Shown in pieces: positions 1 through 6,525 of a DNA stretch of 12,396 nt; within the stretch, counting starts at the first letter, position 1; each line of letters starts with the position of its first letter. The stretch covers positions 1 through 12,396 of the forward strand of contig JALHVH010000338.1 of assembly GCA_022867105.1 (NCBI GenBank). The letters run 5' to 3'. Below the pieces are notes generated by a model. It worked only from the letters and a program-made list of their open reading frames with translations, was not told where the DNA came from and searched no databases. The position numbers were made by a program, and so were the translations under genes. Source of the DNA: Candidatus Aminicenantota bacterium (lineage in GTDB: Bacteria > Acidobacteriota > Aminicenantia > Aminicenantales > Saccharicenantaceae).

Positions 1-1
1 G

Positions 2-850
2 ATCCGGGGCGGCAAGGGCCGCAAGGGCATCGAGATGAAAGCCGAGGACGTGGTCGAGCACCTTTTCATCTGCTCGACCCACAGCTACCTCCTGGTTTTC
101 ACCACCCAGGGACGCCTCTACTGGCTCAAGGCCCTGGAGGTTCCGGACGTCGGTCCGGCCGGCCGCGGCAAGGCCATCGTCAACCTCATCGATTTCGCCC
201 CGGACGAGAAGGTCCGTTCGATCGTGGCCGTCAAGGAATTTCCTGAGGACCAGTTCGTCATCATGCTGACCACCAACGGCCTGATCAAGAAGACCCGCTT
301 GAGCGAGTTCAAGAACGTCCGGAAGGGCAGCATCCTGGCCATGACCATCCAGCCCAAGAGAGAGCTGTTCATGGCCCGGCTGACCTCCGGCAAGAACGAC
401 ATCATCATCGGCACCAAGCTCGGCCGGGCCATCCGCTTCAAGGAGAGCGAGGTCCGTCCCATGGGCCGCCAGGCGGCCGGGGTCAAGGCCATCCGCCTGA
501 AACCCAAGGACGCGGTCATCGGCATGATTGTGGCCAAGGACGACGATCGTTTCGTATTCACAGCCAGCGAACGCGGCTACGGGAAGAAAACGGAGATTGG
601 TCAATATCCGCGGCACCGGCGCGGCGGCCAGGGCGTTCTCAACCTCAAGATCGGGGGCAGGATCGGCAACGCCCTGTCCATCGTCGGCGTCGCCGAGGAG
701 GAACTGCTGATCATCACGGTGGAGGGCAAGGTCATCCGGATCAAGACCACCCAGTTCCGGTCGCTGAGCCGGGCCACCCAGGGCGTCCGGATCATTAACC
801 TCGAGGACAAGGACCTGGTCTGCGCCATCGCCAAGGTCCGGGAGAGCTGA
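2..850 (+). CDS. gyrA: DNA gyrase subunit A, C-terminal domain (5' partial)
   Basis: Gyrase A subunit, which with GyrB introduces negative supercoils. Only the last 282 residues are in the window, and the frame is open through the left edge. The first codons read IRGGKG, matching the GyrA box that begins the C-terminal DNA-wrapping domain and sets gyrase apart from topoisomerase IV ParC. The beta-pinwheel blade repeats follow, with typical GyrA strings such as EDVVEHLF, IIIGTKLGRAIRFKE, GYGKKTEI and TQGVRIINL. A second box-like HRRGGQG lies at 614-634. The protein ends at KVRES without the acidic tail found in Escherichia coli GyrA. The breakage-reunion domain with the catalytic tyrosine would lie upstream of the window. 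The gene converges on the M1-like peptidase gene, 136 bp away. The identification is firm. Confidence 0.96.
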   Translation: MRGGKGRKGIEMKAEDVVEHLFICSTHSYLLVFTTQGRLYWLKALEVPDVGPAGRGKAIVNLIDFAPDEKVRSIVAVKEFPEDQFVIMLTTNGLIKKTRLSEFKNVRKGSILAMTIQPKRELFMARLTSGKNDIIIGTKLGRAIRFKESEVRPMGRQAAGVKAIRLKPKDAVIGMIVAKDDDRFVFTASERGYGKKTEIGQYPRHRRGGQGVLNLKIGGRIGNALSIVGVAEEELLIITVEGKVIRIKTTQFRSLSRATQGVRIINLEDKDLVCAIAKVRES

Positions 851-852
851 GA

Positions 853-872
853 CCGAAGGCTTCCGGCCTCGG
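853..872 (+). terminator. Possible hairpin just after gyrA
   Basis: Three bases after the gyrA stop the sequence can fold as CCGA-(bulged A)-GGC, loop TTCCG, GCC-TCGG, giving seven GC-rich pairs. No T-run follows directly (ATCTTAGG), so it is a weak candidate for intrinsic termination and may only be a stabilising 3' hairpin. Confidence 0.25.
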
Positions 873-954
873 ATCTTAGGGGGTCCAACACGGGCCGGCC
901 GATCGCTTGTCCCGGGTGCGGGGAGCCCGTAGCCGGAGGCCCAGAGACGCCAAA

Positions 955-982
955 CTCTCGCTTACCGCGAAAAGAGAATTTT
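955..982. terminator. Possible terminator hairpin between convergent genes
   Basis: CTCT-CGC, loop TTACC, GCG-(AAA bulge)-AGAG forms a seven-pair hairpin followed on the plus strand by AATTTTC. It sits between the gyrA stop and the stop of the convergent M1-like gene, where a terminator is expected. The stem is interrupted and the T-run short, so confidence is low. Confidence 0.3.
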
Positions 983-986
983 CAAA

Positions 987-2678
987 TCATTCCATGCCCG
1001 GCGCCTGGAATTTGAATTCGTCGGCCCAGCGGAGGATCTTGTATTCCGGGTCGAAGATGACGGATTCGGGTTTGAAAGGGAGAAGGAACGAATAGGCGGT
1101 TTTCCTTTCTGAGATCTCGATCTCACGGGTTTCCCGGGAACCGCCGTTGATAAAGCCGATCTTGGCTTTGACCCGGTAGATGTCGCGAACCTGAATGATC
1201 AGGCCTTCGACGAGCCAATTCTTCCCGTGGGCTTCGGTGGCGCTGGACATGGTAAACTCCGGTGCGCCCTTGCGGAAGAACCACTGCTGGAAGAATCCCT
1301 TCAGGTCCCGGCCGGCGGCTTTTTCGAACTCCGCGCGCACGTCTTCAAGCGTGATCGTTTTCCAGGCACCCCGTTGCAAAGCCCTGCGCAATCCCTGCCG
1401 GAAGGCTTCGCCTCCGATAAGGTCGCGCAGCATGAAGAAGGCGAAAAATCCTTTGCTGTTGGCTAGCATGTGGAGCGTGTTGAATTTGTCCTTATCCGAA
1501 ATTCCGAGTTCAAGGTCCTCCCCGCGCATGATGAGGTCCAGAAAGGGCCGGTCGCCGGTTTTGGGCGATTGGATGACACGGAAATAGAGACGGGCCGAAT
1601 GAACCAAGCTATATTCGGGAGCGCCATTTTTCAGGACATTCCTGAGGGCCTTTTCTCCCAGGACGTGTTCGAGATAGAGTCCCATGGACACCTGCGCCAG
1701 GCCTTCGTTGATGACCGGCCCCTCCGTGCCGCGGACGAAGTTGCCCCACCAGAGGTGGCCGATTTCGTGGCCGAAGACAGGGAGGCTGAAAAACCGATCG
1801 GGCAACGCACCCGTGGGATAGAAGGTCATCCCCTCGTAGCTCCCCCCGCCGGTCTTTCCCAAAAGTGCCTGGGGGAGCTCGACCACAAAATAGCCGGGAT
1901 AGGGGAAAAGGCCGAAATATTCCTTGAAGAAGCGGACCATTTCGGCGCAGTTCCGCAAATAATAACGGGCTTTCTCCGGACCGCCTCCGAGAAAATAGAC
2001 CCCCATGTCCAAGCCGTCGATGCTCTCCCGAAGATGAGTGTATGGCCCGGCGGCAAAAGAAAACCACATCGGGGAATCGATGGTGAAGGCGCACCTATTC
2101 CCCGCCGGCAGAAGCTCGACGGCGGCCGGTTGTCCGACACTCGCCACGACCCATTCCTTGGGGACAAGATAGGTGATCGTTCCTTTCGAGCGCCGGTCCC
2201 CTCCCGATATTACAGGATACCAAAGTCCGCTGGTTAACGCGTAGGAGACCGGCGGACCGGCCCAGGCGTTGAGAAGATCGATCTCAGCGACACGTTCGGA
2301 AAACGAGCCTTCATAGCGCACTCGAATTGTGAAACCGTCTGGGGCGGGGGGATGCTTTTCAAAATGAACGTCCAAGCTTGCGGCGTTCCGATCGAACGAA
2401 AGAGGCCGACCATCCTCGTCGGTGACCGAGAGGACGGTCAGCTCATGGTTAAGGTCCAGGGAGATGTTTTGAGCGCTGGAACCTAGGCTTCTTAGCCGGA
2501 GCCGGGCGTCTCCTCTCATCAGCCCGGACGCGCCTTGCGCTGGATCGAGCTCGATCTTTAATTCGGTAAATTCAGCCCGCCACCGGCCCCGTCCTTCCCG
2601 GGTCCGTGCGTCCTGGGATATGACAGGGAGAACAAGACTGAACAAGAGATAAGTCAAAAGGATTATCCGGCTTTTCAT
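987..2678 (-). CDS. Secreted M1-like (gluzincin) metallopeptidase
   Basis: 563-residue exported protein. Residues 1-21 are a signal peptide ending near VISQ-DA, with no lipobox cysteine. Residues 30-215 resemble the all-beta N-terminal domain of M1 aminopeptidases. The catalytic part carries HEIGHLWWGN (residues 304-313; zinc ligands H304 and H308, catalytic E305) and NEG with a third ligand E325. Two departures from classic M1 enzymes are visible. The gap between the second histidine and the glutamate is 16 residues instead of the usual 18. The position matching the catalytic tyrosine (Y383 of leukotriene A4 hydrolase, in YEKG) reads N407 in NSKG. E282 in SYEGMTF may stand in for the glutamate of GAMEN. 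It is probably the second gene of a unit with the LolA-like gene, 16 nt after that stop. No strong ribosome binding site precedes the ATG. Family is clear; specificity and activity are not. Confidence 0.85.
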   Translation of the reverse strand: MKSRIILLTYLLFSLVLPVISQDARTREGRGRWRAEFTELKIELDPAQGASGLMRGDARLRLRSLGSSAQNISLDLNHELTVLSVTDEDGRPLSFDRNAASLDVHFEKHPPAPDGFTIRVRYEGSFSERVAEIDLLNAWAGPPVSYALTSGLWYPVISGGDRRSKGTITYLVPKEWVVASVGQPAAVELLPAGNRCAFTIDSPMWFSFAAGPYTHLRESIDGLDMGVYFLGGGPEKARYYLRNCAEMVRFFKEYFGLFPYPGYFVVELPQALLGKTGGGSYEGMTFYPTGALPDRFFSLPVFGHEIGHLWWGNFVRGTEGPVINEGLAQVSMGLYLEHVLGEKALRNVLKNGAPEYSLVHSARLYFRVIQSPKTGDRPFLDLIMRGEDLELGISDKDKFNTLHMLANSKGFFAFFMLRDLIGGEAFRQGLRRALQRGAWKTITLEDVRAEFEKAAGRDLKGFFQQWFFRKGAPEFTMSSATEAHGKNWLVEGLIIQVRDIYRVKAKIGFINGGSRETREIEISERKTAYSFLLPFKPESVIFDPEYKILRWADEFKFQAPGME

Positions 2679-2694
2679 GGTTTTCGGAAGGCTA

Positions 2695-3498
2695 TTATCG
2701 CCCCGGCCCCGCGATTCGTTTGATCGCCTCCGGCAGGGTGAAGGCGTTTTCCGGGATGACGACGTTATATTCGATGCTCGTGAACGTCAGGTCCATTTCT
2801 CGTACCTGCTCCCGCCGTTTCTGGACGTGCGGATACAAAATCCCTCCCGCGGTTTGATAATCGCTTAAAAAAATCTCCTGCACGCCCGGTCCAACCGCCG
2901 TTTCCATCGGGTATTCGATTTTGATCAGAAAGCCCGAAGTCTGTTCGAAATAATAGACCGGAGAATAATCGTCGAGGGAGACGGCTACGACTTTGAAGGC
3001 AGGTTTTCCCTCGATGACTTCGAGGCCGGTGCATTCAACGCTCTTGAAGACCTTGCGCCACCGGGCCGGAAGGTCCAAGCTGTAGAGATGCTGGAACCTC
3101 GACCGCTCCCGTCCTTCCCGGATCTGGGGCCCGGACATCGGATTGAAATCCCAAACCGTTCGGCCGTCGGAGCCGAACTCGATTTTTCCGATGTCCTGGG
3201 AATCGACGACGACTCGATACAGTCCGGATTTTGTCACCAGGGACGTGACCTCCGCGGTGATCGAGGGGAGGGAAAGCTTCATGGTCGATTTAGTCAGGCG
3301 GTTCTGGATACGGTCATAAACTGCCTGTCCTCCGGTTTTTTGGATGAATTGTTCGAAGAGAGTCTCGGCCCTGGGCAGAGGGACGTCCTGAGCCCCGGCT
3401 GTCAGCATCAAACCCAGGAAAAGGGCCGGAAAAACGGCGTTTAGTGCCGTCCGCCGGACCGCCCATGGGCTTGTCTTTGAGCGAATCGTTCTTCTCAT
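2695..3498 (-). CDS. LolA-like secreted (outer-membrane lipoprotein-sorting-like) protein
   Basis: 267-residue exported protein. A basic n-region (residues 1-16) precedes a hydrophobic segment (about 17-35) with a likely cleavage after AGA-QD. The mature part is beta-rich, with repeated strand patterns like those of the LolA/LolB-like fold: RVVVDSQDIGKIEFGSDGRTV, then KVVAVSLDDYSPVYYFEQTSGFLIKIE, then a strand around FLSDYQTAGGILYPH. The last of these (sdY...GG.lyPh) is typical of proteins loosely annotated as outer-membrane lipoprotein-sorting proteins in Acidobacteriota-like genomes. Its cargo is unknown, and true LolA function is not implied. The start is supported by AGGAGG at 3504-3509, five nucleotides before ATG. 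It is the first gene of a unit with the M1-like peptidase. A promoter-like TAGAAT lies just upstream. Family-level call only. Confidence 0.7.
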   Translation of the reverse strand: MRRTIRSKTSPWAVRRTALNAVFPALFLGLMLTAGAQDVPLPRAETLFEQFIQKTGGQAVYDRIQNRLTKSTMKLSLPSITAEVTSLVTKSGLYRVVVDSQDIGKIEFGSDGRTVWDFNPMSGPQIREGRERSRFQHLYSLDLPARWRKVFKSVECTGLEVIEGKPAFKVVAVSLDDYSPVYYFEQTSGFLIKIEYPMETAVGPGVQEIFLSDYQTAGGILYPHVQKRREQVREMDLTFTSIEYNVVIPENAFTLPEAIKRIAGPGR

Positions 3499-3503
3499 GA
3501 GGT

Positions 3504-3509
3504 CCTCCT
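3504..3509 (-). promoter_or_regulatory. Ribosome binding site of the LolA-like gene
   Basis: On the minus strand AGGAGG stands five nucleotides before the ATG at 3498. It is the most canonical Shine-Dalgarno in the minus-strand genes and fixes this start. Confidence 0.85.
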
Positions 3510-3511
3510 AT

Positions 3512-3526
3512 TGTTAATTCTATGGG
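3512..3526 (-). promoter_or_regulatory. Possible promoter -10 region for the LolA-like/M1 unit
   Basis: On the minus strand this reads CCCATAGAATTAACA, containing TAGAAT (3517-3522). It matches 13 of 15 bases of the -10 region of the promoter at 8652-8680. The distance to the start codon is also alike: 18 nt here and 22 nt there. The hexamer 17 nt upstream is CCGAGC, so no -35 is evident. A very short leader is implied. Confidence 0.4.
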
Positions 3527-3583
3527 AATTTTACGAAAAGCTCGGACGGTTTTCTCCTCAAAAGATAAGTTGAGAAGCGAAAA

Positions 3584-3606
3584 GGGAACAGGCGCTTGTC
3601 CTTCAG
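3584..3606 (-). terminator. Possible terminator of the peptidase/AraC operon
   Basis: Read on the minus strand after the AraC-type gene stop, AAGG-ACA, loop AGCGCC, TGT-(TC bulge)-CCTT forms seven pairs and is followed by TTTC. Position (17-34 nt after the stop at 3618) and orientation suit the end of the three-gene unit. The bulge and short T-run make it weak. Confidence 0.3.
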
Positions 3607-3617
3607 GAAACGAGGGC

Positions 3618-4748
3618 TCACGAAGGGGAGGGATGCTTCCGGTAGGCGGACGGGGTTCGGCCCGTCAGTTCCTTGAAGACCCGGTTGAACGTGGCCACGG
3701 AATTGAAGCCGCAGTCCAGGGCGACGGTGATCAGCTTTTCCCGCCCCGCCTCGGGCATCGCCAACCGCCGCTTGGCTTCTTCCACCCGATAGCGGTTGAT
3801 GAACTCGAAATAATTTCGACCGAGATGTTCATTGATCACCTGGGAAAGGTGGGATGCCGGAATCTCCAGGCGTTGGGCCAATTTGAGGAGAGTGATCTCC
3901 TCATCCAAAAAGAGATTCTCGCTCTCCATAATCTCGAGCAAACGCCGCTTGTGGAGCGCGGCGTTTTCCGCTGTCAGGTTCGAGTGCTCGTATCGCCTGG
4001 TCCGTTTTTCGTCGGACAGTCCGAAGAAGATCTCAGGCTGCAGCATCGCCCGGTATCCTATGGCGAATGTGTTCAGGGCAACGAGAAAAAAAACGGCTTG
4101 ACTGGACAGTGTGATTGCCCGGCTCTTGAATCCGATCACGGCCGTGGTCGCTAAGGCGGCGGTCCAGATGACGACATAGACAATGAGGCGGTATCTGAGC
4201 CAACCGAGGTTGATCCGGTCAATGGTGGAAAAAGAATTCTTAATATGGCTGGAATACTCCCGAAGGAGGCCGACGACGAGGAGGGTATAGATCATCGTCT
4301 GGGCGAGGGCCAGGACGGCGATGAAGAGCCAGGGAGATTGAACGAAGAACGCCGGCAGGCCTGACCGGGTCCAGCCGGCCTGACGAATTAACAGGAAGGC
4401 CGCGTAGGAGGCCGCTCCCAAAAGAAAAGGAATGCCGTGGATGACGAGCGTCGGCCGCCCGCGAACTTCGCTGTTCACGATCGCCTTAACGTAAAGATAA
4501 AACAGCGGGCCATATGCAAGAATCACAGAGCCCACGAGAACCGATAGGGCGGGCCATTTATTGTACACATGGAAAATATTGAAGAAGCCGTTGGCCATTC
4601 CGATCGCCAACGCAAGAAGAAAGGCGGCCATGATTTTGTTGGCCCGGCGGTTGCCCTTGTTGACGAACAAGAGGATGTTGGCCTGGATCACGGCATGAAT
4701 GGCTCCTGCCAGGTTGATAAAACTGAAGAGCTTGATCCAAGGATCCAT
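3618..4748 (-). CDS. Membrane-embedded AraC-family transcriptional regulator
   Basis: 376-residue regulator with about seven hydrophobic segments (near residues 8-28, 38-60, 67-90, 102-121, 140-161, 188-207 and 215-234). A short linker (240-270) leads to a C-terminal AraC/XylS DNA-binding domain. That domain shows two helix-turn-helix units: LLKLAQRLEIPASHLSQVIN (287-306), and the family signature region GFNSVATFNRVFKELTGRTP (347-366) ending SAYRKH. This matches the known class of AraC proteins whose sensor is a polytopic membrane domain instead of a cupin. It should bind DNA from the inner membrane in response to a signal in or across the membrane. The gene starts 13 nt after the stop of the M14 peptidase gene, so the two are probably cotranscribed and peptidase control is the natural guess. 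No good ribosome binding site precedes the ATG. Ligand and targets are unknown. Confidence 0.9.
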   Translation of the reverse strand: MDPWIKLFSFINLAGAIHAVIQANILLFVNKGNRRANKIMAAFLLALAIGMANGFFNIFHVYNKWPALSVLVGSVILAYGPLFYLYVKAIVNSEVRGRPTLVIHGIPFLLGAASYAAFLLIRQAGWTRSGLPAFFVQSPWLFIAVLALAQTMIYTLLVVGLLREYSSHIKNSFSTIDRINLGWLRYRLIVYVVIWTAALATTAVIGFKSRAITLSSQAVFFLVALNTFAIGYRAMLQPEIFFGLSDEKRTRRYEHSNLTAENAALHKRRLLEIMESENLFLDEEITLLKLAQRLEIPASHLSQVINEHLGRNYFEFINRYRVEEAKRRLAMPEAGREKLITVALDCGFNSVATFNRVFKELTGRTPSAYRKHPSPS

Positions 4749-4761
4749 CTTACATCGATCG

Positions 4762-6525
4762 CTATTCCAGCCTGATTGTCTTCTCCAGCTTCCCGGCGTG
4801 ACGGGATTCGTAACGGACGGGGATCTCTCCCTTTCCTTCGATCAGGAACTGGTGCTCCGTTTTCCCGAAGCCGGAGACGACCAGGAACTGGAGCTCGGGC
4901 CGAACCTTCTTGTAGTTCACCTGGTCCTGGTAAGGGTCGGTCAGGACGCCCCCGGCCACGACCTTCGCGTTCCCGCCCGAGACCATGAGCGTATCCTTGG
5001 GATAGAGCTTGGTCCGCTGCGCCTGGTAGCTCATGGTCGGCATGGCTTTGCCGTTCACCAGCCGGGTCCGCACACGGTAGAGATCTTTATCGATCTTCTT
5101 GACCTCGGTCACGTCCAGGGTCACTTCCGGCGTATGCTTGGCCGAAAAGATGACGGCCATGGCATTGCGGTGGACCAGGTCCGGCATCATGAAGGGGGCG
5201 GACAGGCGGGAGCTCATCTTGACCCAGCCGCCGATCTCCATGTCGCCATAGGTCGGGTGCTTGAATGGCTTCCAGGGCTTGTAGAGCTCGCCCTGGGTCA
5301 AGTTGTCGTTGTATTTCAGGCGCTCGCGGTCCGTCGCGCCTCCCATCAGAAACGACATCGGACCCTCCTCGCCCGCCTCGGCCGGCCGGGGCATCGTCTT
5401 CTCGCTGGCCGTCTTGAACGTCTCGCTTTCGGACTGGAATACCTCGCCGCAATAACCGTAGGCCCCCTGAGTCTGACACAGCCACTCCAGGGAGTCGCCG
5501 TAGGTCGTATAAAGATCCTTCCAGCTGATCATGTACCGGTAGCCGGGCGTGATCCGCTCGGCCTGTTTGCCGATATAGTCGTAAACCGCGACATCCTGCT
5601 GCGGATATTCCCCGAGGCCCTTGCGGCTCGGGCCGCGCAGGTACATGCCGCCGAAATTATGGAATGTCCAGCCGACGCAAATGTTGGTTTTCGTCTGGAT
5701 CCACCCCGCCAGGGTCTTTAATCCGACAGCCTGAAAAGGATACTCGCCGGAACCCTGCTCTACGTAGGACGGCGCCCAGTCGAAACCCCAATTCCGGTTC
5801 GGATCGACGTAACCCTCGCTGTCCTCGTTGATCTGACCATCGCCGTCGTTGTCGATGCCTTCCTCGCCGAGGATGGTCCACTCGCCCTTCTCGCCGGGCT
5901 TGATCCGGACCATAAGCCGGGGGTCCTCGGGGTCGGTCTTGAACATCCCGAAGGGGTCCTTTTTCCGCATCATCGTGATGCTGCCGTCGCCATCGAGGTC
6001 TTCGGGGAAGTCCTCATCGACGAGTCCGTCTCTGTCGTCGTCGAGCGGAATGCGCAGGCTCCGATTGGAGCTTGGGGTGTTGGCATCCTTCATGAAGTGC
6101 CAGCGGCCGTCCGGATTGACGACCGGGACCACATAGAAAACCTTTTTATCGAGAATATCGGTGACGTCCTTGTTCTTCCCGTAGTTGCCGAGAAGGTAGT
6201 CGAGGAGGTAGAGGCAGATCTCCCCGCCCTGGATTTCGTTGCCGTGGATATTGCCGTCTATATAGATGCCGGGCTTGTCCAGAGCCGGCCCGGTCTTCGG
6301 GTTGTTGACCGTCACGGCGTAGATGGGCCGGCCTTCCTCGCTCTTCCCGGTCTCCTCGAGCTTGGTCATTTCGGGGTAAGCCTGGTTAATCGCACGAACA
6401 GCCTCGTAGACCTGGTCCAATGTGTAGTAGTGGTCGAACCGCAGCGGGACCGTGATCTTAGCGGTCTGGCCGGGAACCACCGACGCCATTAACAGAATCA
6501 GGGCCAGAAACAGCAGCTTCTTCAT
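4762..6525 (-). CDS. Secreted M14-family zinc carboxypeptidase with intact zinc site
   Basis: 587-residue exported protein; the signal peptide is residues 1-19 (MKKLLFLALILLMASVVPGQ, cut near PGQ). The M14 signature residues are present: H94 and E97 in GNIHGNE (zinc), VNPDGR (136-141), the substrate-binding pair in DPNRNW (241-246), third ligand H289 in TFHNFGG, and a candidate catalytic glutamate E361 in YGYCGEVF. Between NPDGR and NRNW lies an insert of about 100 residues with three Asp-rich, EF-hand-loop-like stretches: DDDRDGLVDED, DLDGDGSI and DNDGDGQINED. These are probably calcium sites. The last 165 residues, opening with FKHPTYGDMEIGG, form a C-terminal domain shared with the neighbouring paralogue. 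The start is supported by GGGAGG (6532-6537), six nucleotides before ATG. ATG overlaps the upstream stop by 4 nt (ATGA), implying translational coupling. It probably trims peptides in the envelope or outside the cell. Substrate unknown. Confidence 0.92.
   Translation of the reverse strand: MKKLLFLALILLMASVVPGQTAKITVPLRFDHYYTLDQVYEAVRAINQAYPEMTKLEETGKSEEGRPIYAVTVNNPKTGPALDKPGIYIDGNIHGNEIQGGEICLYLLDYLLGNYGKNKDVTDILDKKVFYVVPVVNPDGRWHFMKDANTPSSNRSLRIPLDDDRDGLVDEDFPEDLDGDGSITMMRKKDPFGMFKTDPEDPRLMVRIKPGEKGEWTILGEEGIDNDGDGQINEDSEGYVDPNRNWGFDWAPSYVEQGSGEYPFQAVGLKTLAGWIQTKTNICVGWTFHNFGGMYLRGPSRKGLGEYPQQDVAVYDYIGKQAERITPGYRYMISWKDLYTTYGDSLEWLCQTQGAYGYCGEVFQSESETFKTASEKTMPRPAEAGEEGPMSFLMGGATDRERLKYNDNLTQGELYKPWKPFKHPTYGDMEIGGWVKMSSRLSAPFMMPDLVHRNAMAVIFSAKHTPEVTLDVTEVKKIDKDLYRVRTRLVNGKAMPTMSYQAQRTKLYPKDTLMVSGGNAKVVAGGVLTDPYQDQVNYKKVRPELQFLVVSGFGKTEHQFLIEGKGEIPVRYESRHAGKLEKTIRLE

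Noticed and set aside
614..634. Second GyrA-box-like motif HRRGGQG near the gyrA 3' end, at first thought unusual
   Set aside because: Other bacterial GyrA proteins, for example that of Bacillus subtilis, carry a similar SRGGKG stretch at the equivalent blade, so it is ordinary.
1470..2237. 255-codon open frame on the plus strand
   Set aside because: Antisense to the M1-like peptidase, including its HEIGH region; a shadow frame.
3555..3572. Inverted repeat CTCAA-N8-TTGAG in the spacer upstream of the LolA-like gene
   Set aside because: Five-base arms only, not aligned with any promoter element or ribosome binding site; expected by chance at this length.
3522..4154. 210-codon open frame on the plus strand
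   Set aside because: Begins in the intergenic spacer and runs antisense through the DNA-binding domain of the AraC-type gene; no domain signal.
4699..5721. 340-codon open frame on the plus strand
   Set aside because: Antisense to the intact M14 carboxypeptidase; low-complexity translation, no ribosome binding site, no family resemblance.
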